This document shows positions 1 to 10,100 of a DNA stretch of 64,000 bases, piece by piece. Both the position numbers and the translations under genes were made by a program. Each line of letters opens with the position of its first letter. Position 1 is the first letter of the stretch. Source of the stretch: Sorex araneus (Eukaryota; Chordata; Mammalia; Eulipotyphla; Soricidae); NCBI RefSeq assembly GCF_027595985.1, contig NC_073311.1:49642463-49706462 (forward strand), written 5' to 3'. The notes beneath the pieces were generated by a model. The model was not told the origin of the DNA. It saw nothing but the letters and a program-made list of their open reading frames with translations, and did no database searches.

Positions 1-691
1 TCCCATTGTGGAAAGAAAACACAAGAAACTCTCATAGAAACAGGCTGAACCCAATAGAGGTAAGCCACTTTGCACCTTATGAGATCAGGGTGACCCCTAA
101 GCCAGGGATCCCTCAGCTGAAACCCACCTCTCCCCTTCTTCAGGAAACGGATCAAGTCTCTGACCTGATTTCCTGGCCCAGTTCCAGCCACGCCTCCACA
201 CCACCCCCCGACCCCAACCCTCCTCTCAATTTCCCCTTCTGGGAGGTGAAGCATTTCTGAGAGCAGCTGGAAGGGGAAAGCTATGCTGTCCTAGTTCGAG
301 GGATTCAGTTTTCTGTTCTGAGAAATGAATCTCATCAGGCAAGCAGGAGAGCAAGTCTGAGTAGGGTGTTGGCCCGTCAGGCTACCGGCTGGATGGACAT
401 TTCACCCTCCACTGACAGAAGTCTAGGCACTGGGCCAGCAGGGCGAGGGCAGGACACAGTTGCAAAATGCTGTGGTGTCACTGCAGGCTACTTGGAGGGT
501 GTTGGCAGGGGAACAGCTGAGGGTCCTGCAGCCCTGAGACCTGCTGTCTGGGCCCCTCTTGTCCATCAGAGCAGCTAGTAATTGTGAAAGTGGAACCGGC
601 AAACCAGGAAGAGGAAAATCCTTGTCAGGGTTTACCCAGAAGGATAAGCCCTCCCCAAGACCTCCTAGCTTGTGTTTGACCCTGGCTAGTT
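1..691. other. No gene recognised; unclassified sequence
   Basis: Short open frames occur on both strands, but none resembles a known protein or has a counterpart in the duplicated copy. The A/B duplication does not reach this far left. The right part directly abuts an LTR-like sequence on the minus strand and could be internal sequence of that element, but I cannot show it. Confidence 0.4.
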
Positions 692-1169
692 TGTTAGGGG
701 TGGCAGATCTCTGCCTGGGGGAGGCTCGGAGAAACAAAAGAACAAAACCAAGACAACTCTTTCTGCAAATGCACGGGGTTTATTCAAGCCAATATAGCCA
801 TATTGGGACCTTCAACTGTGCCGGAATCATGGCATAGCCGAAGGCCCCGAACTCAAAAATTGAGCTGTTTTTATACCCTTTTGGGGAAAAAGGAAAATCA
901 CACATATTGCAGCATCAAAGGGAAATCACACCTATAGATCAAAGGGGATCACAGATAGGTCGCTTCATTTGCTTATCTCAACATTTGTTGGCTGTTAACT
1001 GTTTCCCTGCAAATGTTTGCTTACAGTTCCTAGGGCAGTTTGTTGGCCCATTTGGTGACAGTTTCCTGCCCAGCAGTAGGCAGGTCTCAAAAACATCTTT
1101 CAAAGCAGCCAAGCATTTACAAAGGCAAATTTAACCCTCAACCTGCCCTCCTCTTCAAGTTGACTTACA
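692..1169 (-). mobile_element. LTR-like element, minus strand (about 478 bp)
   Basis: Read on the minus strand the segment begins TGTAAGTCAACTTG and ends CCCCTAACA, giving TG...CA termini. An AATAAA signal (plus-strand TTTATTC near 779-785) sits in the right place for an LTR R region. I see no convincing target-site duplication, so this may be one end of a longer element or a solo LTR with decayed flanks. Boundaries and class are by eye. Confidence 0.4.
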
Positions 1170-1212
1170 TGAATGACTTAGTATAATTATTTAAATTACA
1201 GTTTATATAATT

Positions 1213-2345
1213 TCTCTGGGCCCCATACTGAGCTGATTACACCGAGATGCCCCAGATGGAGAAGGCACAGTTTCCTGCCTTTCCAGATGGAATCCCAGCG
1301 ACCATGAGCTTCTACAAGCAAGACTCCGGTATGTGGGTATCACTGTATTACTGTCACTGTCACTATCATCCCATCGCTCATCAATTCATCAATTTGCTGG
1401 AGTGACCACCAGTAAGGTCTCCATCAAGAGACTTGTTGTTACTGTGTTTGGCATATCAAATATGCCAGGGGTAGCTTGCCAGGCTCAGCCGTCTGGGCGG
1501 GATACTATAAATAGGTTGCCAGGCTGTCTGAGAGGGACAGAAGAATCAGTCCCAGGTCTGCAGCGTGCAAGGCAAACGCCCTACCCACTGTACTATCGCT
1601 CCAGCCCCCAGTACGTGGGTATCAGGACTAATTCTAGTCATGGCGGCTCTGGAACCAGCAGTTTCATCCTGACTCCCAGTCCGCCCTGATGCCGAAATTC
1701 CCACTCTCAACCGGCCCCCGGCACCATCTTGCCGCACACAGCAGTGGGTACCTTCTCGCTGCACACAGCTGCAGGCACCAGCGCCACAGATTTCTCCATA
1801 ATGAGCTGATATCACCAAGAAGCCCCAGACGAAGCAGGTGCAGTCTCCCTGCCTTCTTTCTCCAGATAGAAGCCCGGCGACTATGAGCTTCTACAGCTTC
1901 TAAAGTATGTGGGTGTGAGGACCAGTTCTCCAAACTGCATTGGAATAGCTCCCTGCAAAGATATCTCTGTAACTGAACCATTTATCATTTAGAATCTAAG
2001 AAGTGCTCGACAGTTTGTGTGGCCGTGCAACCTTTTGTGATAGCCAAAGTGAGCAATGGAAAATAAATGATCTCGAGTTTGCCCATGGAAGGCAGGCTTG
2101 AATGATGATGGGAAAATTTGAGCAAAATATAATTAACAAGAGGAGAGAGAGAAAGTATCTAAGCAATTGTCTGCCATAGAAGCTGGGTAAGAGGATGGAA
2201 GTGGACAGGATAATGGTGGGGGACATTTGTGGTAAAAAGTTTGCACTGGTGGAGGGATGGGTGATCGATCATTGAGTAGCTGAATCTCAAACATGGTAGC
2301 TTTGTAATTGTATCTCACTCTGGCTCAAAAAATTTAAAAAAAAAC
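1213..2345 (+). mobile_element. L1-like 3' end, copy A, interrupted by a SINE
   Basis: The stretch ends with a motif shared by several elements in the window (a GCACTGGTGGAGGGATGGG block, then a TTTGTAATTGTATCTCA block, then an A-rich tail near 2326-2343), the usual look of an L1 3' end. A block containing GAGCTGATTACACC and GCGACCATGAGCTTCTACA at 1230-1316 recurs diverged at 1803-1893, so the element carries a partial internal repeat. Similarity to copy B starts at about 1213 (32704 in B). Copy B lacks everything from about 1750 to 3131. Confidence 0.55.
1343..1610 (-). repeat. Long-form shrew-type tRNA SINE, minus strand
   Basis: The reverse complement begins with the SINE head (GGGGCTGGAGCGATAGTACA, then GTGGGTAGGGCG) and continues into a longer body than the standard element. 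Flanking 14-bp direct repeats GTATGTGGGTATCA (1329-1342) and GTACGTGGGTATCA (1611-1624), one mismatch, are its target-site duplication. The same insertion with the same flanks is at 32836-33102, so it predates the duplication or a shared ancestor of the two blocks. Confidence 0.75.
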
Positions 2346-3131
2346 TGCCAAGAGGAGCTTGTCACCTTCTAAATGAGAGGTGGATGCTTCTTTTTTTCTG
2401 ATAGGACTTTAGGATTAGGAGTGTGAAAACAAATAAACGGGTCAGAAGAGGCTCTGAGTCTGCAACAACTACTTCTCTTGTGCTGTATATATTATCCCAG
2501 AGCCCCCAAATGCTGCAAGAGTGGGGATGGCAGTTTGTGCTGGTCCACGGTTCCCAGGTTCTTCAATATTTCAAAAATGGAAATATATAGCAATACAATT
2601 CTCACTCAGAATTAGAAAGTCGGAAAGTTTGTTGGAAAATAGGAGAGGAAAAGTAACTCCCCATGGAGGTAGGATCTTAGTACAGGACTAAGTTAACTGT
2701 GGCTCTTTTGTGGGGGGATTGTCTGTGTTACAGAGAATGCAGGGAAGTTAAAGGTAAGGGTTCATTGTGAAGGCCCTTCTAATGGAAACTGGGCTCTCTG
2801 CATTCCTTTATCAAAGTCCTTATCAATGGACAAGAATGCTAGAGAGAATGCAAAGATCCAGAAGTTCCTTACCTGGCCTTTGCTTTGGGTGTTGTCCATC
2901 ATCTTAGCCTCCAGGTGAGCCTAAGCTCTGGGGCATTATTTTATGTTTTACAATTCTTTACTCCTGTTTATCAGAAAAAGACCAGAAATTTGCAGGAAGT
3001 CAAAAATGGGACTGCTCACAGCAACTGACAATGGTGGGGGTGACTGTCTCTGGGTAGTCTTCATTCTTTAAGGTTGTGTCACAGTCTCTCCTGAAGTCCA
3101 TAATGTCTCTGTCACCTTCAGCTCCAGCTAC
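2346..3131. other. Unclassified sequence present only in copy A
   Basis: No coding or RNA gene is recognised. Together with 1750-2345 this segment has no counterpart in copy B, where sequence matching 1749 joins directly to sequence matching 3132 (CCTAGTGACATGG). Either B lost about 1.38 kb or A gained it. Confidence 0.6.
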
Positions 3132-3382
3132 CTAGTGACATGGAAAATTGGAGAAGGCCCGTACTGGGCATTTTCCAGAGGCTGATCTCAGGAGTGTCTG
3201 CTTTGTCTCTGGGCTGGAACTCTTCAACTCCTAGAATTCCCTTGGCTCCTCGCTTTTCAGCTGTATACAAAACTGGGGGACAGATAATAGGGCCGTTGTG
3301 TGTTCCCCACCTGCTCGCAAAGGATCACTGCCCACTGCAGAATGCCCAAGATCTTGAAAAGGATTTTTTAACACATTTTGTA

Positions 3383-3383
<1 letters not shown>

Positions 3384-3436
<53 letters not shown>

Positions 3437-3440
3437 TGTT
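3384..3440. repeat. (TG)n microsatellite, expanded in copy A
   Basis: About 27 TG units with one interruption near the right end. The same locus in copy B (33496-33521) has only about 10 units, split by TTT. Long open frames crossing this tract are artefacts of the repeat. Confidence 0.95.
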
Positions 3441-3544
3441 TAGTTGATTCAGGCAGGAAAGTAAATATTGTCTCTCTATTCCACTCTGACGGGGGACAGT
3501 AAACTGTGAAGTTGGTCTTTTTAAGGTAAAAGCACTTTTGTATT

Positions 3545-3790
3545 TTAAAACTGTCACAGTCACTGTCATCCCGTTGCTCATCGATTTGTTCAAGCGGGCA
3601 CCAGTAACGTCTACCCCTGTGAGACTTATTGTTACTGTTTTTGGCATATCCAATATGCCACGGGTAGCTTGCCAGGCTCTGCCACGCGGGCTCGATACTC
3701 TTGGTAGCTTGCCGGGCTCTCCGAGAGGGGCAGAGGAATCGAATTTGGGTCGGCCGCGTGAAAGGCGAATGCCCAACCGCTGTGCTTTCA
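3545..3790 (-). repeat. Long-form tRNA SINE, minus strand, copy A
   Basis: Shares the body of the SINE at 1343-1610 in the same antisense orientation, including the TTGTTACTGT...GGCATATC block and the GGTAGCTTGCC repeats. It lies immediately upstream of the CpG-rich promoter block. The orthologous insertion in B is at about 33618-33860. Confidence 0.65.
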
Positions 3791-3829
3791 CTTTTAAAAC
3801 TATATATTTTCATACTACGGCCTGTTTCC

Positions 3830-4121
3830 CGTGGCAGCTCAGTCCCACTGCTGTCTTCCAGAGGCCTAGGGACAGCCGGGCAGGGGCCGGAAGTGACAAG
3901 GAACTCGGGGCCCTATGGGATGGGGGCGGAGCGGCCCTTTCCCCGCCCACGAGAGCCCGAGTTGCCGCCCACGAAGGGCGGAGCCCTCTGGCTGCTGATC
4001 CAGCTGCTTGTCAGCCCTGATCCCAAGAACCAGGACTAAGAACCGAAGCTCGGAACCCAGCGGCTTTCTGCAGAAATGTGTCTGGACGACGTATTACGTT
4101 TCTGGCGCCGGACCACCCCAG
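3830..4121 (+). promoter_or_regulatory. CpG-rich, TATA-less candidate promoter of CLEC2-like gene A
   Basis: A GC-rich, CpG-containing block stands out from the AT-rich surroundings. It has an ETS-type site CCGGAAGTG (3887-3895), a GC box (3922-3930), further GC-box-like CCGCCC motifs and a downstream CTTCCGG (4172-4178). No TATA box lies near 4076. Mouse Clr-b, a CLEC2 relative, is broadly expressed, which would fit a housekeeping-type promoter; this link is inference. The block is strikingly diverged from its counterpart in copy B. Confidence 0.5.
4076..4121 (+). CDS. CLEC2D: CLEC2-like A, candidate exon 1
   Basis: An ATG with G at -3 opens a 15-codon frame inside the CpG block and ends at a CCCCAG|GTGGGG donor in phase 1, the phase required by exon 2. 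Adding it makes the total 189 aa, close to human CLEC2D. The peptide (MCLDDVLRFWRRTTP) does not resemble the human N-terminus that I recall, so the support is positional and structural only. An alternative is translation from the ATG at 6698, which is in frame with exon 2. Confidence 0.45.
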
Positions 4122-7100
4122 GTGGGGATGGGTGCTGTGCCTTCTTGGCCTGTTCCTCCCCTGGCAGCCATCTTCCGGGTAGGGCCAGTGACCAGGAACA
4201 TGGGGCCCGTGGCTTTGGGCAGAAATCCCTCCAGGTTTAATTATTAAAGCTTCAGAATTTCAAAATCGCTCAAACACTGGATTCTGTTTGTAAAGACCCT
4301 GTTCTTACCTGATTTAGGTAGTGGAAGTAGAGAGTTGGTATTTTGAAATTACGAATGATAGGCTAAACCTAGCCACTGCCAAATAATTTAGCATTTAATT
4401 TTTTTTTTTCACTTTTTTGGTCGTATACCGGGCACCAAATTGAGAACCTCACACATATGAGGCGCACAGTCTACTACTGAGCTATATTCCCCTTGCATGG
4501 CTAGGTTTAGAGCAAATTTGACTTGAAAGATGAAGAACGTAATGATGTGTGTTTATTTTTCAGTTTAAAAAGAAGAGTATCTTTTAGGGAAATTCTAGCT
4601 GTTGAAAAACGCATTTCTTTCTTTTTTTTCCTTTCTCCCCTCTCCCTGAAGTTTATTTTTTGTTTGGGACGATATGCCATTCTACTCCCATAAAATAGGG
4701 TTTATATTTAATAACAACTTAATAAAAATGCTAATATTTATCAACTAAAATAAGGTTTCACTAACCAAAGTTATTTGACCAATCAGGATATCGTACTTGT
4801 TAAGCTAAACTGACCAGTAAGAATGTTTCATATGAAAACTACAAATTTTGAACTGTTTTTGGATTATAAAACTAGCATTTATATTAGAAAAACACCTGGT
4901 TCTTTTTTTGGTTCTTTTGAGAGGTAGTGACTGATGCCATATTCCCAACTAGAAATCCAGTGGTTATGGTGTCAGAGTGCAATATAGGTGGTTGAAGGAG
5001 ATTGGGAGAGGACAGTCCAGGTGGGAGAAGAGAAATAAGACAGAAATGGAGCATGATGCTGAGGAGGACATTAGATTTGGGGAAATAAAGGAGAAAAGGG
5101 AAGGAGGTTTTGGAAGACTAGTAAGAGGGGCAAAAAGATTTTGGGGGGATTGAAGTGATATTTACTTCTTTCCCTTGTCACAGTCAAAAATTATGGAATA
5201 CATTGAATTTTGGGGACTTTTATTTTTTGATGCAGGACCAGAAAGAATGGGAGACTAGATTTTTGTCTGAAGGCATCTCCTGAAATGTCACTGAGAGTGT
5301 GTCACTGAGAATGGTTTTAGACCATCTATCCTACATTTCTTCTGCTCCGACTAGAACTTTGGTTAAAACTTCTGTGGTACTGGGAGATCCATGTGAAATG
5401 CAGTAGTTGAAGGAAAGTGAACAGGAATTTTATCTTAAGTATGATTTTAATTTCAGTACAGGGACTTGTAGTCACGAGGGGAAGAGAGCATGAGGGGTTT
5501 CCATGGGTGTTATTCCAGCAGCACACTGCTATTTGCTGATTCTCAAAATGAGCTATTAAAGGCACATATGACCAGTATCAGTGCTTGACTGCTTTTTGAA
5601 ACGTGGGGGTAACCCAGAGCGTAGGGGTCTGTGTGGAAGAGAGAAAGGTAATTGTTGATCTTGATCAGGCCAAAGTCCAACAAGGAACTAGTAGTGTGAC
5701 CATGAGTTTATTCTTCCATTTGCTTGGTGCTGAGTGGCATTTTTCTTTTTCTTCACCCGAATTTAGACTGTTGCCAGACTTTAGTGCTAAAGAATAAAGG
5801 TGTTATATTTCTAGATAGGTTTTTGAGTAAAGTTAAACTTTTATTTCTCCTATATAATATCAAACATAGGATTATTTTAGATATCAAAATATGATACCAT
5901 GCTATTAGCGCATGGTAAGTTTGTATTTACTGCACCAATCTGCAAGGCTACCTTTACAAAGTGGCCATACCATCTTATATTTCCAACATCAGTGCATGAG
6001 AATTTCAATTCTCCACTTGGTTCTGTTATTTTGTTTTACTTACACTCTCAATAGGCAGAGAGAGGTAAATCATAGCATTTCTTTAATTCATGCTATCTTG
6101 AGCACATTCTTATGTGCTAATTTGTCATCTATGCATTTTCTTCAATTTTATTTTAGATATGCAAAGGGTGATTGAAACCCCCCCTTTAACTTGTGTATTT
6201 TTCTTATTTTGAGTTTTCAAGATTCTTAATACAGTCTAGATACAATTTTCACCAGATCTTTATCAAAAGTGTGCTTCTTTTCCAGACAGCAACTCTAAAC
6301 CATGTGAGGTGATACCTGCTTGTGGCTTTTGACTGGAATCTTCCTGTTTTGAGTGACAGGAAGCATTTTGATGCACCTGATGGCCATCTGCATGTCTTTG
6401 AGACTCTGGGGAGCTAATCCCTGACCTGACACAGAGGAGGCATATGCCTCACTGCTGATCCTCACACAGGACCTTCCTACCTTTTGCTATTTATTTACAT
6501 CTCCTTGAACTCCTTTGCCTATAGCTGTAGAATTTCCTATAGATGGAGATTCTATTTCTTTGTTTCAGACCCTCTTTGATCCATGATAATAGCTTATCAA
6601 TCATGATCTTTTATGAAAGGGATTAGAAATAGGGAAATTGTGCTGCATCAGATCTTGGAAGTAGATTTTTGTGATTAACTTGTTTTTCTCATAAAGCTTG
6701 CAGGAGAATAAGATTATGGTATTTTACTTTAAAGGTGCAGATATCCAAGAAAAAGGAAGAAAAACTCGACTTTCTGAAATTCTTCACAGTCATGCTCTTT
6801 GCCTCGTTATTATTTTGATCCTGGTAATAATTGTGGTTTCACTTCCTTTTATTTTGACAGGTAAGTTACTTGTTTTGCAAACTATAATGTCCTCCATATG
6901 GTGATAAATATTCCTTTGAATCTTGTTTTATGCTAGGCACTGTGCAAAGTGCCTAGGGCATATTGGTGAATGACACATAAAAATCCCTTGTTCCAATTTA
7001 TATCCCAGAAGGAAGATGTAGCTGCCATAATAAATTAAGGTAGGGGGTAGGGAAACAAGCTGCAATGCACATAGGAGTGACACATACTCTTCAGTGAGAA

Positions 7101-10100
7101 TCTCTCCCTTTCTGCAAACCTTTGAAGGAGATGAAGGGAGCATGCTGATGCTTGGAGAAAACTCTTCAGGCACAGAAAACAATAGAACAAATTCCCAAAT
7201 AAGGAATATCCCTAGTGCTCTATAAAAAATTACAAAGCGCACAAACTCGGGAGAGGGTGCGATGTGGTGTGTGTCATGTTGTTCTGTTTGTGGGCTCTCG
7301 GGGCAGTTCTCTCTCACATGCGCTGCTCATGTTCAGTGCTCTTGAGCCACTGTGTATGGACCAGATCGGGATGGCTCCTCCTTTGTGGTCCGCTTCTGTG
7401 TGCATCACTGTGCTCTCTTCTGTCTGTCTCTTTATCTCTGTCTCCGTCTCTGTAGTCTCCTCAGGTCTCTTCCGACCTCTCTCTGTCTCTGCTTCTGTGT
7501 CTTCTCTCTTGTCTCTGTCTTCTCTCTGCCTCTTCTTGCTGTGTCTTCTTCTGTCTGTGTCCTGCTGCCTCTTCTGTCTCTGCTGTCTCCTCGGTTCTGT
7601 GTCTTCTTTTTTGTCTTCTGTTACAGTCTTACTTTATATAGCAATCACATAGGGTGGTAACACAAAGGTGGGTTAAACATTCACAAATCAACAAAGAAGG
7701 GTAAGACCATTTCTCGGGGAGATTAACAAAATTTCATCTAAGGCGATTACTAGTAGATCTGCTCAAGGGTGGGATCCAAAGAAGGGTGTGTTAGGGTGTG
7801 TCCCTTTCTTCCTTCCTCAGCTAGTAATCCGCTTAAATAGCTGTAGTAAATCTGTATGAGCACAGTAAGAGATATATCAGACTTAAAGTTTGGTTCTTCC
7901 TGAGGACATTCACTATATATCTCAGACCACAGTCCTCAAGCCAAGTTAGTCTTCCTAACCCCAGCAGGGTCCTAGTCTCTTTGTTACTTTTGCATCATAT
8001 TGTGGCACTTTGGCCTGGCCCATTTTGATGCCAGGGTATCTCACAACTTGTCGTGGGTCCATTCCATCCCTCGTTGGGACCCTGCTTTTGGGGTGCTAAG
8101 AACAAAGGGCAACTGAGTTGAGAAAGCAGATGCCCAGGAGTAAATATTATTGGAGTCAATCAACTCCCTAGTTACAAATCATAATATTAACTGTCTTCCT
8201 GTATCCATACAGAAAGGACATTTCCTTCAGGTAAACTAAGTTCCCTGTGGCTAAAAGGACAAACCCCATGTTATCCTACAGTGCTCTAAATAAGAGCAAG
8301 AAGATTTTGGGGCTAGAAGAAGGTGAGACCTAGGAAGAATCATGGGATGGATTCAGGAGGCAATATTCTTGAGAGTCACTTAAAGACTTTGGGTTAAACT
8401 TTCAACAGAGCAGGAAAGGGCAGGAAAATGAGCGTTACAATGAAGAGTGTCATAGCTCCAAGTTTTGCATTGAAGAATGATCATATTTGCTATTAAGAAG
8501 TGATTGTTAGAAGAGAAGGGTAGAATCTTTGGATCTGCTTCTGTTAGAGTCTGGAGTTGATCACCCCTCTAGGACAGAGGACAGCCTATAATGCAAATCA
8601 CACAGTGAGACTTATTGCTCCAGCAACCCGGGTTCGAATCCCAGCATCCCATATGGTCCCCTGAGCACCGCCAGGAGTAATTCCTGAGTGCAGAGCCAAG
8701 AGTAACCCTACTCATCGCTGGGTGTGACCAAAAAGCAAAAAAAAAAATTTGAAAATAATAAAAAAAATAGTCTTGTGATACTGTAGGATAACAGTCTTGT
8801 GATACTGTAGTCTTCTGATACTGTAGGAAACAGACTATGTTTGTTTGCCCTTCCTCCCCGGCCACTGGGAGGTTAGGTTTGTTGATTTCTCCCCTAACCT
8901 TTGCCTCCTGATCAGACTCTGTTGACTTGTAAATATTGTCTTTCTCTTCTCCTTAATGTCCTTTGCATGGTTAGTTACTTCTGAGCAACTACTTTATGTA
9001 TGGACACAGGAAGACAGTTAAAAGATAAGTTTGTAACTTAGGAGTTCACTGAATGCAGATTATATAACCTCCTGGACATCCGCTCTCTGGACTTAAGCCT
9101 CAGTTGCCCTTACTTCCTAGATCCCCAAGAGCAGGGTCCCGATGAGGGACTAGATGGACCCACGGCAAGCTGTGAGAAACGCTGGCATCAAAATGGGCCA
9201 GGCCAAAGTGTCATAATTCTTAACTATAAGTTAAGAGCAACACATGGACAAATTCTGTCATGATCCAAAAAGTAATAACTAGATTAGGACCCTGCTAGTG
9301 TTAGGCATGATTAATTCATCCTGAGCACTGTAGTATGAGTGTCTGGTGAGATGTCCCCAGGAGCGTTGCTCTACAAGCCTAAAGATGTCTGTTACTGTGT
9401 CATACAGAATGGCAAATACTAGGAGTAGAAGGAAGATGTTAATTAAGTTATTGGTCTAAGAAGAGGAGAAACACCTTAAGTGCTGTTTTGCCATCCTGGA
9501 CTGCATGTTGTCAGGAAGGCTTGAAAAACACGTTGATTGTGCTTAGGTCGGGAGGCGGGGGTGGGGAGGGCTGGTTTGGGAGGCATGTTTAGGCAAGAGG
9601 AAGTTAAAGTGGTGGTGTCAGGGAGAGTGTGAGACAGATTTATTGAGGAGAGAGAGTTAGAGAGAGAGAGAGACAACAGCGCTGGGAGAGAATTAAGAGA
9701 CAGCATTGTGGGGAGAGTAGAGAGGGACAGAGTTAGCGGGTGAGAGTTGGAGAGAGTTGCTGTCCAGAGTTGGAGGCGAGTTGGGGAGAGAGTTGTGGAG
9801 AGAATTTGGGAGAGACGAGAGATGGAATAAACAGCAACTGTTCACCAACCAGCTCGGGCCTTTTTTCTCCTTCATCGGCCAAAGGCAATGGCCGTCCTGG
9901 GCAGGGAAGCGGTTCGAGAGCACCGAATGTGGGCATCGAGAGTCCGGAGAGCCCACGTGCATCCATTAATGTGTGATCACGTGTAGCAACACCAGAGCCA
10001 AAAGGTGTTTACACAGCCCGAGAAAGGAGTTCACACATGATACTGTTCTTTTTAAATTTACCTATTAGAATCTGAATTCTCTTGATAACTATCACTGTTT

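Noticed and set aside
3231-3813. Minus-strand frames of 162-186 codons
   Set aside because: They run through the (TG)n microsatellite (His/Thr repeats) and an antisense SINE; copy B breaks them differently.
7215-7652. 145-codon frame conserved at 37713-38150
   Set aside because: Ser/Leu/Cys repeat reading of a CT-rich tract inside an antisense LTR; conservation follows from the recent duplication.
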